A stretch of DNA of 64,000 nt from Paragonimus westermani (GCA_008508345.1 QNGE01003090.1:1-64000); one strand, 5' to 3'; counted from the first letter of the stretch, positions 1 through 12,260 are shown. Notes: a model not told the origin generated them from the letters alone. Numbers and translations: made by a program.

Positions 1-150
1 TGCTCCTCGGGAACATTCATCTCCAGAACGGACGCATTCAGTCGGTTCAGGAGGATTCTGGCAAGCGCCTTGCCTGCACAGCTCGAAAGGCTGATACCTC
101 GGTAGCTGTCGGTGCATTGCTTGCTACCCTTCCCTTTGAACAAGGGTACG
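1..150 (-). mobile_element. Non-LTR retrotransposon (RTE-like LINE) reverse transcriptase fragment
   Basis: Read on the minus strand from about 150 down to the window edge, the sequence is open and gives the start of a reverse transcriptase domain. It contains the run SYRGISLSSCAGKALARILL, matching the conserved RT block (N/S-YRGISL...K-I/LARILLNRL) of endonuclease-bearing LINEs. A lysine/glycine-rich stretch precedes it, as usual for VPLFKKGD-type motifs. The element continues off the left edge. No endonuclease domain is seen upstream on this strand, so the copy is 5' truncated or broken here. The family (RTE-like versus CR1-like) is inferred from the similarity in style to the copy at 2470-4830. 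Confidence 0.8.
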
Positions 151-2469
151 AAAAAAAAGGGAAGGGTAGAAGCAATGCATACGACACTCACCACACACAA
201 CGCAAGCAGTTGATTCAACAGGCTCTTGTATCGGTGGTTGAGGTGCTATCATGTGAAAATCCGGCCCATCCTCAACCCCGTGATTATCCGTGTATATTCA
301 GCCTCCACTGTTTGTGAACGTTAATGTGACTTTGACGTCGACGATTTCGTCCTCATCGCGTCAATTTGATAGTTGTAGGAATAACCAGTTATCAGTCATT
401 CTACCTCGTTTCAGTGGTGCGTGCATCCTCAGTTTTGAAGTTCGGCTCGCCCCCATCGTTCTTGAACATGTTAATCGCTTGGAATAGCTCTTCTGGGTAC
501 ATATGCTACATTATGTAATCAGCCTGTTCGGTACCAAATTGTAATTCATTCTCCGAGTTTGGATCTGTCGATCAACACTGTTAGGTTTGTCTGACTATTC
601 CCTCTGGTAATTTTTCAATAGTGCCGCAGCCTTAGGAATAAACGTTGTTTTGAATATCTCGATTCATTGGCTAATCTCTGTGCGTTACACAACGCGCTCG
701 CAAGAGATCTTCAGCTCTATAGATTGAACAGACTTCGTCGATTGTCCCGCAGACACGAGAAACAGGGACAGGCGCTTTGATACATGACGGTAGAACAAAT
801 CTAGATCATCACGGACTGCAATGGTTGGTGGGCAAACCAAAAGCATCTAGGAAACCTGCTCAATTCCATGATGGCATATTACCGTACTATCGGTTATCGT
901 TAAGTCCTTGATGTTGAAATACTTATGAACCCCGTACCCAAAAGATTTAGGCTGACAATGACAGCGGCCAACATGTGGAATCTGGCTTTGACTCACGTAT
1001 CGTTACTTGACGATGCATGCGCGTCCGTGCACTATTCCCAAAGAACGAGCTGACAAAGTCAGGGTGATATGCTGCGTCGTAGAACTTCAAGGTTATCGGC
1101 GGTAATGATATGTATTTAACTCCCCTCTTAAGATTCTCGCTCAGGAAGTAGAAGTTAAGGGTTGTTACTACACACATCCGAGGAGTTAGCGGAAGAGGAG
1201 AGAACGTGTTTGCCTACAGTCCTGCTGATGCCGAAGTCTCGTCATAACACAACTTCCTGATGCTGGTGTTGCCCAAATCTCCCTGAATAAATGTTTTTAC
1301 CCATTGCCCGGTTAGCCTGATATTTTCGGTGTGATGAGGGTGGTCCCAGGCTCTATACACAGCTACCTCTCATGTAATTGCTTTTAAAAAGCAGTCAAGT
1401 ATAATCATCGCTGAGTTCAACCATCCAGGCACTACCTTCTCCAGCGGGTCGGCTTTCCTTGCACAGAGCGCTAATGTGGTAAAAAAAGTGTTTTGCTTTT
1501 GTCAGGCAACTGTTGCTGTGAGTCGCGTAACACCCGAAAATAAGGAGAGGGTAAATACCTTAGGGTTGGTGGAAGGGGTAAACACCTATCGTAATCTGTA
1601 CCGTGCAACTGGCCGCAGCCACTCCCGGCCGAAACCGCTATCTTAACTTGGTGGTCTGGTTTGTGTGCTATTTTTGCCCAGTGAGTTATGCTGACTGAGG
1701 CTTCGGTTCTTTCGGACGCAACCTTATCGTATAGACCGAGGGGGATCAGTCAGACGAGAACTGGTTGAACTCACATGAGTGTATATCGCACTATTGACAG
1801 CGCGGGAGTGCGTGAATATCGATGCACGATCCTGTGAGCATAAAGCGGAACTATTCCTCTAGTTGCCGCAATGCCGTAGTTGACGTTATTAGAGGGAAAT
1901 GTCTCGAAGGAGTTCTTCCAGATGGAGCACTCCGATCGTCCACCGTCCGACCGTGACCGCCAACCAACTACCCACTACGGTCGAAAAACTTCTGGTACCA
2001 CTCAGACGACTGATGTAGCTCCAAAACCAACCAGTGCGCCCAGTCGTGTCCAAAATCCGACAATGACGCCCTATTCACTGCACTTTCCGGATAGGCGGGC
2101 CCTTCACTACCGAGCAGATCACACTCTTGGATCGTCGACTCTAGGTTAAATCCCCCAATAAAAATCTCGCATCCTTTCTTCTTGCAGGCTGAATCAGGCG
2201 AAATCAGATATAGGGGGTGGGTTTACTTAAGTCAACCCCCTTCCACAGCATAGACGAGCGAGAAGTATCAGAAGTTACCATTCTCCCGATAGTTACGTCA
2301 TCCACCCATCACGGCCTCCTGCGTCCATTTTGCCTTTATTTTCTTCTCTCCATATGCGCTCTAGCGGTAATTTTATCCTAATGCCAATTTAGCTGGTATA
2401 CTTTGGTTCCTTCCATGTCCCTACTCCTCGACATTCGTTCTGGAAGCTTTTCTCTCGATTACTCTGTCA
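151..2469. other. Intergenic or intronic sequence with no recognisable gene
   Basis: No coding region, RNA gene or repeat can be supported here. Open frames are short (at most 89 codons, 1880-2149 plus) and show no recognisable domain or paired splice sites. A diverged 5' part of the LINE that starts at about 2470 may extend somewhat leftwards. Confidence 0.5.
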
Positions 2470-3747
2470 GTTCTGGAGCTGAATGTGTGCCGCGTGTTGG
2501 AGACGCGGATCTATGATTCTATCACTGTTATCCACTTGAGTTCACGTCTGAACATCTGTCAATACACGCGCTTCTCTCTCACGGTCTGTGGTGACACCGA
2601 AGCTGAGTCCCGTATTCAAGCGGGGTTGGGAATCACACTGAGTTCTAGAGCAGAGCAATGTTCGCCCGATTGGTTCCCAGTGAACGGTTTCTTGTGCGCC
2701 GTTGTGTTCAATACATGGATTGAGTTCTTTTGACGCAAATTGGACGAACGTCACGTTATCATAATATCGGCGTATGCTCCAACGGACAGCTGCTCGGATG
2801 CTATCAAAGGTGTGTACCATGACGTTCTCTTTAGTCTTTTGAGGTAGGCTGAACACCCAGACATCCTAGTTCTAGCGGGAAATTTGAATGCTAAGGTAGT
2901 CAGTCGTTCTTCAGAGGAGAGGCTGTTGTGGGGTATTGTTTGTTGTCCGGGCACCATACACTGAGTGTGGCGAAAGACTGTTGCAGATGTGCGCATCGCA
3001 CAGTCTTCATGGTTCGAGCACCGCCTTCCAAGACAGGAAGATGCAGTGTGTTTCATGGAGGCCTCCGTGTGATCCTCACTCGTGGCTACAGCTTAGTCAT
3101 AAATCAGTCATCTACAGGTGACGCCACCTTGTTGAAGATTGTCATGCTTTCTGGAGAAACCGCCTGGACTCGGACCATACTGTTATGCATGCCCGCTTTG
3201 TTTCGTCATTTAACCGGAGGATATATGCTCGAAAGTGTAGGACACTAAGCTGAGATTAGAGCGGAGGGTGTGTAACGAAAACCTGGAAAGAAGCAGTTGT
3301 GAACGAGTTGCCAAGTTTGGGTGAGGCCAGAGATCCCAGCAAACTGGATCCAAACCGCAACAACTTTCAAAGCATTCTGCGAACAAGTATGTCCCGGATA
3401 AGCCGTGAATTTGCGGCAGAACTGTATTTTTTCACGTCAAAGAACCTCGTTTACAAGCGTCGTTTGGTTTGACCTGGTTCTGAATCTGATAACCAGCGCC
3501 CAACGCTTACAGGCAAGAGGGTTGGCAGCCTACTTAAAGGAGGCGGAGGAACAGTCTTGCGTCTGTTGAACCTAATTTACCCACCGGCCTTATTTCACGT
3601 CGGCTCAATAAGCCCAAGGAAAGTCGGATACGCAAAGAACAGGCAGAATCGCGATCTGGTCGATGGTGCATTGATCACATTTTTACCCCGCGATAGATGT
3701 TTGACCTCGGCGCTCAGGCAGCCGGCGGTCAATTTGTTTTTGTCTCT

Positions 3748-4033
3748 TGTAACATGTAGGTCAGCCGACTCTACTCTGGATGCCCGTGACTTCGCGGACC
3801 AATCTTCGGGCAACGTGGACGCACCAGGGGACAACGCTCTTCCGAAGTAGGGGTTCGAACAACAGTTCTGAAAAGAGAAACAATACAAACAAACATGAGC
3901 CGAAGGCCCAGTAAGCCATGCACACGACTTACACAAACGCAAGCTAAAACGGCACCGACAACACAGCAGCACGCCCCGTCACACAACTCAAATTCAATTC
4001 GTGCGCGCTCGCTGGTTTCGGCTGCGCGTTACA
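3748..4033. mobile_element. 285-bp TG...CA element, copy A (probable solo LTR)
   Basis: A 286-bp unit begins TGTAACATG and ends CGCGTTACA, so it has short inverted ends of TG...CA type. The 4-bp sequence ctct lies directly on both sides (3744-3747 and 4034-4037), a perfect target-site duplication. It splits the RT domain of the surrounding LINE just before the LKAAF block. Homologous units occur at 20293-20578 and 25691-25975, all in the same orientation on the window. The TG...CA ends, size and 4-bp duplication fit a solo LTR of a Ty3/gypsy element. A short terminal-inverted-repeat element is the alternative. Neither its ends nor its length match the 327-bp LTR at 24630 and 28335. Confidence 0.85.
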
Positions 4034-4794
4034 CTCTGAAGGCCGCTTTTTGTTCGGTTGCTCGTAATGTTCTCTGAGACTATCTTCTTCACAGGGGTTT
4101 ACAAGGGAGATAAGTGAATCTGTTAGAATCACTGTATGCTTACTGTGCAAGCTGGGCGGAAGTTTGTGAACAACCGTCCGGGGTGCTTCGTCACTCCCAG
4201 TGGTGTTCTCTAAGGGTGTCAGAATCCTCTCTTCGTGATCAATTTCGTCATGGACAACATTCTGGGGGTGCACTGAAGGAGTCCAGTGGGCTTCGTGTTG
4301 ACCGATCTGGATATGCGGATGGCATCGCCTTGCTCAGCTCCTCTAGCGAAAAAATGCGGACCATGCTGGACAAGGTGAGTGGCTTCGCTGATTTGTGTGG
4401 AGCGCGCTTCTCGTCTGTAATGAGTAAATTGTTTCTCCATGACTGGAACATTTTTACTCCTACTTTCTTCATTGCAGGCAACCCGCTGGAGACTGTGGAT
4501 AATTTCACACACTTGGGTAGCCTTATCTTTTCAGCTTGCCATATTGCTGATGGGAAATCAGCAAAGGCAGCAAAGGCATGGATTACCTTTGCGGTCCTGC
4601 GTCACCTGTGGCGTTCAAACGATGTGTGGTTGTCGCTGAAAGAAAGGATATTTGATGCTAGTGTGCGTTCTCTTTTGCTCTTTGTTTCGGGGACGTTCTG
4701 TTCCCAACAGAAATTACAGCCGACCTGCTGTTTTTTCATTTTCTCTGATAATTAGCTCATATAAAGTGGACTAATCACATGAGCCATGAGCTGC

Positions 4795-4829
4795 TATGAT
4801 GATGACGATGATGAAGATAATAATGATAT
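4795..4829 (+). repeat. GAT-rich tail of the LINE
   Basis: An imperfect run of GAT/GAC/GAA triplets directly follows the reverse transcriptase remains. Simple-repeat 3' tails are typical of RTE-type LINEs, so this is taken as the 3' end of the element. Confidence 0.6.
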
Positions 4830-5116
4830 ATCCTGCAGCGCCTCGTAACATTCACAGTTATGTTTGGGTTTTCTGTGCATCATGCTGTTAAGAGTTTTGC
4901 CTAAAAGAGGCTGGTAGTTGCTGGTGCACACACGCTTGATATACACGTGGTGAATTATCAAGTTTATGACAAGCGTCAAGTAAGAATAATGAGCTACTGG
5001 AGGTACCTGGCTGGACAATGGACATGTCTCTCTGAGCAGGCCTTAGGTTGAGGAGATAGGTCGCCCGGAACAGGTACGGGAGGCGAATCCCGGGGCCAAC
5101 GCGATGTCGTTGGAGA

Positions 5117-6150
5117 CTACTGGGTTGTTGCCTGTGTTGTCACATTAGAGGGTGAGTTAGTGATAGCGGGTCTTGAGAGGTCGATCGAAACAATGAGATG
5201 CTGATCAGAACTGTTGGTCACATTAGCTGTTGCGGTCCGTTTGACAACCACAAAAGGCCATTCACACGGTTGTTGCATCAGTTTATTGGCGGAGTCCGTC
5301 CGTGAAAACACAATTTCACAAGTGCTGAGCTCAATAGGAATGTGAGTCGAAGACTTCGAATACGCGTGGCACCCGGTTGCAGCGGCCGCACGTAATTCGT
5401 AGGCCCGTCGGAGTGATCGTGATCGTCGACGACAGCTTTGCATGAGGGCCAGAAGTAACCAGTTGGAGGGCTAAGAGGAAGACCGTAGACTATTGACGCT
5501 TGGGCCGCACTGCTATCTGCGATGAAGTCACGACTATCACTCAGAGTTAGCGGAAATGCTTCCGTCTGATCAATGCGCCTATGAGCAAGTAACGAAGCCT
5601 TTAGCTAACGATCAAAACGCCCTGCGGATCAACTCGCTTGTGGGAAATATGCCATGGTGCGTTCTAGGTGTACACCCAACGACTTGGTCAGTTGCAAATA
5701 TAAGGCTGTTTCGAATTGTGTGCCACGATCGGTTGCAATTGTCGGTGGACAGCCAAAACACGCGGCCCAATGCTTGACAAATATGGGGGCGGCAGATACT
5801 ATTAGTGGGTCTGACAACAGTACTGCTCCTGGTCAGCGAGTGAACCGGTCAACAGATTCGAGAAAGTGAGTGTAGACTCGAGAAGATGGAATTAACCCAG
5901 TGAGACTTAAGTAAACACATTCAAAACGATCGTCAAGAGTTGGTAAAACTTCCTGTGGACTATTTGTGTGCCGGGAGATTTCGGAGCATTGGCATGCAAA
6001 GCGGCAACGGGCCAATTGCCACGCGTTCAGATCCATGTTAAGTCAAACGAATCGATCCCCATTGAGTCTCAGCGATGCTCGTATTCTTCGATGTGACAGG
6101 TTGTGCATTGTTCCAGGACCCAATCCTCGCAACGAATGTAGCACGATTTC
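5117..6150 (-). pseudogene. Gypsy integrase remains
   Basis: The minus strand carries an integrase in pieces. The zinc-binding region is near 6140-5990 (ASLRLNGDRFV, then CRFACQCSEISRHT). The catalytic core follows (VDRFTR near 5835; HWAACFGCPPTIATDRGTQF near 5770-5720; GVHLERTMAYFPQAS near 5675-5630). The C-terminal end is at about 5370-5130 (IELSTCEIVFSRTDSANK, then a TVSID-like stretch). The core Asp in TDRGTQF is present. Internal stops break the frame at least twice. This is the part that the younger gypsy element at 24630-28661 lacks. Confidence 0.85.
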
Positions 6151-8930
6151 CCTGGACATCCCGGCGATTTGTCCTACGTGATGGCGCTGGCAGAATATGT
6201 CAGTGGTAGCTTGGCGATGCGTAGGTTCGTGCGTCTCAAATCCTCCGCGAACGTTCAGCCGGATTGTTGCAGTGCAGCAGAACTGATACGTAAAATCGAG
6301 TTGGTTGGGGCGGAAACGTTGTGCATTTGTGGCGAAGTATTCGTGGCGAAGATTGGGGCTACGGAACCACGGTGGATATCCGTCGAATACTGTGCCAAGT
6401 AGACCATGCATTAGGATTCTCAAGAATAATTTCGCAAAAGGCACACAAGAGGTTTGTGGTCCACTAGAATAGCATACTCACGACCTTTGGTCGCTTGGCG
6501 ATAACAGCTCTGTACGTGGTTAAATCCCACGTTCAAAAGTGCTGAATCCAGTTCCAATACTGATAACGCGCTGACAGAACACATTCAGCCCTCATGCCTG
6601 CATGAGCACTTGTTTCAACGTCGCATTTCTGGTTGTGTCAAAATGAATCTACAGCAATGCTGACCCGTACATAGTGTTGCTGGTGGTGCAACATGACTGC
6701 AAAGGCGAGTGCCTTCTTCAAGAAAGAGAAGGTCCTTCGACTTTGACGGTTAAGCGCAAAGTGTGTTTGTCATCCACAATTAAATTGGTCAGAAGCTGCG
6801 CAAGCTTGGCGCTGTCGGGGACGAGTCAAAGATAATTACACATAGGTCACCTAAAGCGGCAAAGCGTGGAAGCCGTGTCGAGAAGCGGACGTGACCGAAT
6901 AGCCTTCACTTCAGAAACGGGTGGTTTAATCACTTTTGTAAAGACGCTGCGTCGCAAACAATTCGACAACGCTGGCCAAAGTTCGGGCTCAGCTCCATTG
7001 ATATCGACGCCGTTTGATGCCTGGAGTCGGACTAGCGTCCGCAGATGGATGATATGTTCTTCCGGGAAACAGCTGAACACAGGGATGTTATCAATGAGTA
7101 GACGAAGTCTAATCCACGGTTGTTTTCATTAATCAGACGTTAGAACCTCCATGTGGCGTTACGGAGACAAAAAGACGTGCGAAAATTCAAACACACCAAA
7201 TGGAGTTGTATATACTCCTGTGATACTGGTATTTGGTGGTTGTCGCGGACCAGGTCAATTCTGCTGAAGATCGTCTTAAGTGCAAGACTGGTAGTTAAAT
7301 CACGGACGTGTGATACGTGTACCCATCTGGTAGAGTGACACTGTTCAATCCACTGTAGCCCCTCCACGTAAGCCAGTCGCCTTCCGTCCTCTCTGTCACC
7401 ATGTTCAGAGGCGATGCCCGTGGGTTAGCAGAAGGACGAATTACACCCATATCTACCATGCGTCTAAATCCTGCATAAGCAATGCACAATTCGCGTGATA
7501 CCACTCTTCGTGATCGTTAGGAGACTTGTGAGCCTCCCCTCTTGGTATGATGCGCCATGCCTGTAACCACGGAGGGCAGCTCGCTCAATAGACCGCTCGG
7601 TATCTTTCATCGCCGCTTGGTTCCGCAGACAGCAAACTTGGGATGAATGTCCAGGAAACGGTGCCTGGGGTGGACGTACTATATCGAGGATCGGAGGGCT
7701 TGTGATGACCTGTGTAGACAGGTAGTTCAGTGCAATTTAGGAAGTCCGTTGTCAAGACGAAATCTGGTACGTCCATAATAGTGAATATCCGTAGGGAGGT
7801 ACCCACAGGCCTACATCCGCTGTGAGGCAGCGGGCGCCGTAAGTACATAATACGGTTCTGTTGGTGGTCTGGGGCCTGAATTGTGCCGAACGAAGCGTAT
7901 CTCGCCTTATAGGCGGTACGACTCTGATGTGGGTGCCAGTTTCTATTCGAAAAGCCAACCTTACATTCCCATCAGGTATGAAAACACAGGTGACCAGCGG
8001 TACTGCTGCAACAATAGTTCTCATTTTTCGCTGACAGTTTTGTTTCCTAAGGCAGTTGATGGGGCGCACGGCTTAACGCATTTTCTTGCCTTGGTCCCAC
8101 ATCAGTAGTGATGCGATCAGTAACCTGTACTTGAAAGTGACTCAGAACGACTACGTTCTCTGGAAGCGGGATGAAGTCGAGAAGCTTTGGAAGTTCGAAT
8201 TTCTTGACAAAACCCATAATTGTGATGTCAAATCGGCAGTTAAACTTCCTGTACATGTTTCCATCTGTCACAATTCGTTGAGAAGGTCTTCCAGGTCTGC
8301 GTCGGCGAATCATGCCAACTCACCCGCTGAAATGATCGAAACGAATGAAGAAGTGATTACTTACATGAAGTCGGGCAACCTCTGCATCTAGCAGTGGCGC
8401 AAGACTTTGTTGCCGACCTAGTGGTTTTCCCTCTCTTTCCTCAACTGGTGGAACAACTGAAATGGGGTAAGATCCCTTAGCTGAAATCTGCTATGGGCCT
8501 GCCTCAGCCGCTCTTCTGCTGATGTGGTGACAAGGTCTAAGAATACTATCTCTACTGTGTCATCGCGGTTACTATGAGGCGGCTTAGCCACCGAGTCACC
8601 GACCTAGGACGCGAGTGACATCGGTATCGCAGTAACCGAGCATGTGAACCTGACAGTATGGTTGGTGACTTGCGCCAACTGGAAATGCAGCTCCAGCTGC
8701 TCTAGGCGGCACTCTGGGTGGTATGGGACATAGTTAGGGACACGAAAATTCACGACTGCGGTCTCCGCGTCTACCTGTCCTGGCTTCGTTTCTGGGGTTG
8801 AGATATCCGATTGCATCATCGAAATATACTTACGAAATTCTGAGCAAGTCGAAGTAGTTAGAAAATAGCGAACCAGTACACGAAACTCACTGCTGTGTTT
8901 GAGTCTATGTACGCATGCGAACACGGAAAA
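5117..8930 (-). mobile_element. Decayed Ty3/gypsy element: gag, protease, RT, integrase remains
   Basis: On the minus strand, in the order expected for a gypsy element, are a gag-like stretch (about 8880-8290), protease remains (about 8000-7590; an ETGTHIRVVPP version of the DTGA...SVVPP active site), reverse transcriptase (about 7510-6847) and integrase (about 6150-5117). RT marks include IRPSANPRASPLNMV, RGYSGLNSVTLPDGY, KTIFSRIDLVRDNHQIPV and CLRNATWRF. Integrase marks are in a separate entry. Stops and frameshifts occur throughout, so no protein can be made. No flanking LTR pair was recognised. The style is that of CsRn1/Kabuki-type gypsy elements known from flukes, but the clade is inferred. 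Confidence 0.85.
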
Positions 8931-9454
8931 GAAACTGAATCTGGCGTGTGAAACAAGTTGTTATAAATAGCGTACAGCAGTAAAATATAATTCATAGAAA
9001 GCACTCACAGACAACGTGAAACTATTTACCCACCCCAGTTAGCAAGTTCATCCAGAGAGTCATTCAGCCTTATACCACCGGGATCCAGAAGTCTCAATCC
9101 AAGGACAGTGAGCCCACAAAAAATTCAGTGTAACAGATCGAGGCGTTGCGAAGCTGGACGCGACAGAACTCTTAGCACAACCCTACGCCAGCCGCCAAGG
9201 AGGGTGAATGTCTGGAAAATCCGGTCGACTTTCAGGATTGAAGCAAGCGTCAAGCTGGTTGGAAGGTGTTCTCAACAGTAGTGGCAAAAACGTCGCTGTC
9301 CTAGAGAAGTTAGTCTGCATTATTAAAGATGAGACGGATTTGCCACGCAGCTGCAAGCTAAGTTGCGATAAACACGCCAATACACTAATTTCGATGTGTG
9401 TGGCGTGTTTTAAACTTACACTAACAAGATAGACAATCATTATGCCTCGTCAAA
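8931..9454. other. No recognisable gene
   Basis: This stretch lies between the gag remains of the gypsy relic and the CR1-like reverse transcriptase. It could hold a decayed 5' LTR of the relic, but no matching partner was found. A 74-codon open frame at 9208-9432 plus is unrecognised. Confidence 0.4.
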
Positions 9455-10050
9455 ACAGTGGTTCGAGGCAGGTTTTTATTGACCACCGTCCCATCGACCA
9501 CAAGAATATTCGAAAAGATAATAAAGGAGCACATTATCGAGTTCCTAAGATCACAAACTTTTATAAGCCTTGCACGACACGGATTCCTCAGTAAGCGCTA
9601 CCGTATGACATATCATCTGGAATCCTTGAACCATATATCACTCTCGGTCAATGCAGGAAATATGGTAACCACCATACTCTTGGGCATGCGAAAGGCTTTT
9701 GATAGTGTGCCTCGCGATCGCCTCTTGATCAAAATAGTATCTTCTGGCACAAAAGATCCCCTGTATATCTGACTTTCTCCAGTTCTTAAAGACCGCCTCC
9801 AAGAAGCCAAAATAAGAGGGTACTAATCAACACCACAACCAGTAGCCAGTGGGGTGAATCAAGGAAACGGCCAGAGACCGTCACTTTACCTAATGTATGT
9901 GGATGATGCATTCGACGTTGTTAAACATAGCGAATCATTTCCGTTTGCTGACGATATCACGATGGTTTACACCTTCCGCCAGCCCAGTGGCATCGCCCTC
10001 TGTCTAAAAAGTATACGACACGACCTAGCGTCATTGCATTAGCGGTGCAA
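9455..10050 (+). mobile_element. CR1/jockey-like LINE reverse transcriptase fragment
   Basis: The plus strand encodes an RT of a type different from the RTE-like copies. Blocks in order are TRIFEKIIKEHIIEFLRSQ (about 9488-9545), FISLARHGFLSKR, a MRKAFDSVPRDRLL block (about 9685-9730), a SGVNQGNGQRPSLYLMYVDD block (about 9848-9908) and FPFADDITMVYTF (about 9938-9976). The last carries the catalytic FADD signature, and KAFDSVPRDRLL is the first catalytic motif in diverged form. Stops and a frameshift interrupt it near 9770-9850. Only RT is visible, so this is a truncated, dead copy. Confidence 0.85.
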
Positions 10051-11779
10051 AGCGTAGCTGGTGACGACTTTGGCAAACAAATCGAACATAGTTACTTAAG
10101 TGATTTCGATCACAACATTCCTAAGGAAGGCTACACGAGGTGGTTAAAACGTAGAGTATTACAACTTGCTCATAACGTTGTTTTATTCCCAATCTGTTTA
10201 GCAATAGTTAAATAACATTTTTGAGTTGAACCAGTGGAAAAAGTGAACCATTAACTTTCCTTCTGCATGCATCAAACTTTGATAAACTACAACCATTTTC
10301 TCTTCAATCACGCCACTTTTGGTTGTGAATTTAACCTTTGTTTATTTATTCGTCATAAATGCTGGTCGTGGACCGTGGTTTCTTCATTTAGCCCAGGTGG
10401 AAGAATTATTTCACAGCATATTCCGGGCGATAATGTAGGTACACGGTGCAGAAATAGAAATCGTCAAAACCGTCATGGACTCACATCTGCTTGTTTTAAC
10501 TGTCCATTAGTTGAAAATGACCTTATTCTGTATTGTTTTCGAACATTTGTATGGCTGCTGTTGTGGTTGATTGTGTGTGGCAGTGTTAATATATGGCTGC
10601 CAAGATAATGTATATGTCGACATATGACAATGCAGACATTATTTATCGCACCGGGATATATTTAACACTTGAGAAATGAACCATATTGCGGCTTTCAATG
10701 CGATGTTTGGGAATCTTGAATTTCGCACTTTCTCACGTTTCAGAAGTGTCTTCATAGGCAACTGGAAGCTGTGGGCGTTATTTGCGTTCATGGGACGAGC
10801 TGTAGGCCGGAAACGGTTTCAAAGTACGATCAGGTGCGTTGGTGTTTCCCCCCAAAACCGTCCAGATTTGTTACCGTTGTACGAAATATAAGAGGTATTA
10901 GACCGTATGCGGGGGTGTTCGACGTGTTCAGCGGGCTAACTGTTGTTAGTTTTAACCATCCAGTTCTCGCGACACATGTTGAAGTTCAAGAGTTCATTTT
11001 GTCCGGTGAACTGCCTGTCTAGTTGTGAGCCCCTTCGAGCTAGAGCACAATCACTAACTAATTCGTCTGGTTTATGCGTTCCATCCCACAAATTGCAAAA
11101 CCACCATCAGTTAATCGAACGAATGCAGAAGCCAATTCCAATATAGTACACAGACTACTGGCATTAAGCATTATGCAGCGGATGTTAACGGGAAGTTTTT
11201 CACGATCGCTGACGTTGGGAACTTCCCCTGGAAGTTGAATCTTGCTATGTCAAGTGATTTTGTTCTGGTCACGAAACACTAAAGAGCATCGAGGGAGTTT
11301 GTCGGTGATAAATGCAATAGGCGTGGTTTTCACCATGCGGGATGAAGGTAACAGATACGCGCATATCTGCTTTGCCCAGCGGGCCAAACTGAACTATTAC
11401 AAAGGTTCTCGCGTGTTGTGAATGTGGATTCGACTCACTGGAAAAACAGGTGAAAGTACGTCATTGAACGTCTCCTCATGTTTTCGAAGCTGGAATTTAT
11501 GTCGGTTCCTGGTAACAAATGACATGGGACATGGCCGACCGGTAATGAACGGGCGTGTTCGTAATAAGAAGTGTTTCACCTTGTAGGCTGTTCGCGTTTT
11601 TCGGGAAATGATGGGTGGGTGGTAAAGACGTAAGTACTGAGCAAAATGGCTTTAAAAATGCGGACATCTCTTGTGGTATCCGGCTGCGACATCGTGATGT
11701 GTTAATTCCACGTGCTTGACGCCATTCGTGAGCAGGTAGGCGGATACAATTCGTCTGTCATGTTTGTTTAAAGACAAAC
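10051..11779. other. No recognisable gene
   Basis: AT-richer non-coding sequence. The longest open frame (10267-10608 plus, 113 codons) has no recognised domain, no clear signal peptide and no convincing paired splice sites. Confidence 0.45.
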
Positions 11780-11827
11780 TCTGAATGCGAGGGCTGTGAT
11801 CAAATAGGAATGATGGTCAACTTGAAA
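11780..11827 (+). repeat. Detached SINE tail
   Basis: About 48 bp here (tctgaatgcgagggctg onward) match 12212-12259 with only a few differences. In the second location the sequence is the 3' tail of a tRNA-like SINE. The first copy has no tRNA-like head, so it is a truncated SINE. Confidence 0.6.
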
Positions 11828-12054
11828 ATAAACCAAATCCCCGACTGCTCATCCGTAATGCAAACTATCGCCTTGCAGGTTTAATGGGATCAGAGATTTC
11901 GATCTGTCTTGGAAGTCCTAATCGCGGGGTTTTTGATTGGACTTAACATGACAGTTACTGTGTCTCCTCTCGAGACAGTCGAACAACCTGATCACTGTTC
12001 ACAAGCGAGATTGGTTGAGAGTTCAGATGTGATAATTCGGTAGTGCTTAATGTG

Positions 12055-12260
12055 AGGTCAATGGCGCAGTGGTCAACACGGTTGCCTCATGATTGAAATG
12101 GCCGGAGTTCAAATCCCGGCCGTGGCAAGGATATGCGCTACTGACGAGCTCTAATGAGAGCAAAACTCGAGTGCAGTGCTTCTTTTCGAAAGAGGCTGGC
12201 TGGAAAGTCTATCTGAATGCGAAGGCTGCGATCAAATGTGAGTGATGGTCAACTTGAAAC
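12055..12260 (+). mobile_element. tRNA-derived SINE
   Basis: The head resembles a tRNA gene: an RNA polymerase III A box (12062-12074, tggcgcagtggtc) and a B box (12105-12116, gagttcaaatcc) at normal spacing, with a GC-rich stem ccgg...ccgg around the B box. It does not fold as a complete tRNA with acceptor ends, and a tRNA-unrelated tail follows (12126-12260). Related partial copies are at 11780-11827 (tail) and 59343-59450 (B-box side plus tail). RNA polymerase III transcription and LINE-dependent mobility are family knowledge, not seen here. Confidence 0.75.

Larger units (their letters stand above)
2470..4830 (+). mobile_element. RTE-like LINE: endonuclease and reverse transcriptase, decayed
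   Basis: An apurinic-type endonuclease domain (about 2485-3120) is followed by a reverse transcriptase (about 3600-4740), the order of RTE-type LINEs. Endonuclease marks are an ETRI motif near 2505, an ISAYAPTD block near 2758-2781 and an LVLAGNLNAK block near 2870. In active enzymes the last reads GDLNA, so a catalytic Asp is Asn here. In the RT, KESRIRKEQA and a DHIFTPR block precede the insertion at 3748; LKAAF, YADGIALLS (normally YADD), the FTHLGS block and a LRHLWRSNDVWLSLKERIFDASVRSLLL tail region (about 4600-4680) follow it. Several stops and frameshifts show it is dead. It ends in an imperfect GAT-rich tail (4795-4829), as RTE elements often do. A separate 286-bp element has inserted into its RT domain. 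Confidence 0.85.

Noticed and set aside
3595..3972. Minus-strand 125-codon frame, with similar frames at 20.3 and 25.7 kb, as a protein family
   Set aside because: The shared frame comes from the 285-bp repeated unit; frames differ in length and are broken between copies, so coding is not supported.
4114..4755. A 213-codon open frame as a host protein gene
   Set aside because: Its product is the C-terminal part of an RTE-like reverse transcriptase (YADG, FTHLGS, VRSLLL blocks) continuing the LINE that begins at 2470.
12055..12130. Functional tRNA gene
   Set aside because: A and B boxes are present, but acceptor and anticodon stems do not form a normal cloverleaf, and a non-tRNA tail repeated elsewhere follows, so it is a SINE head.
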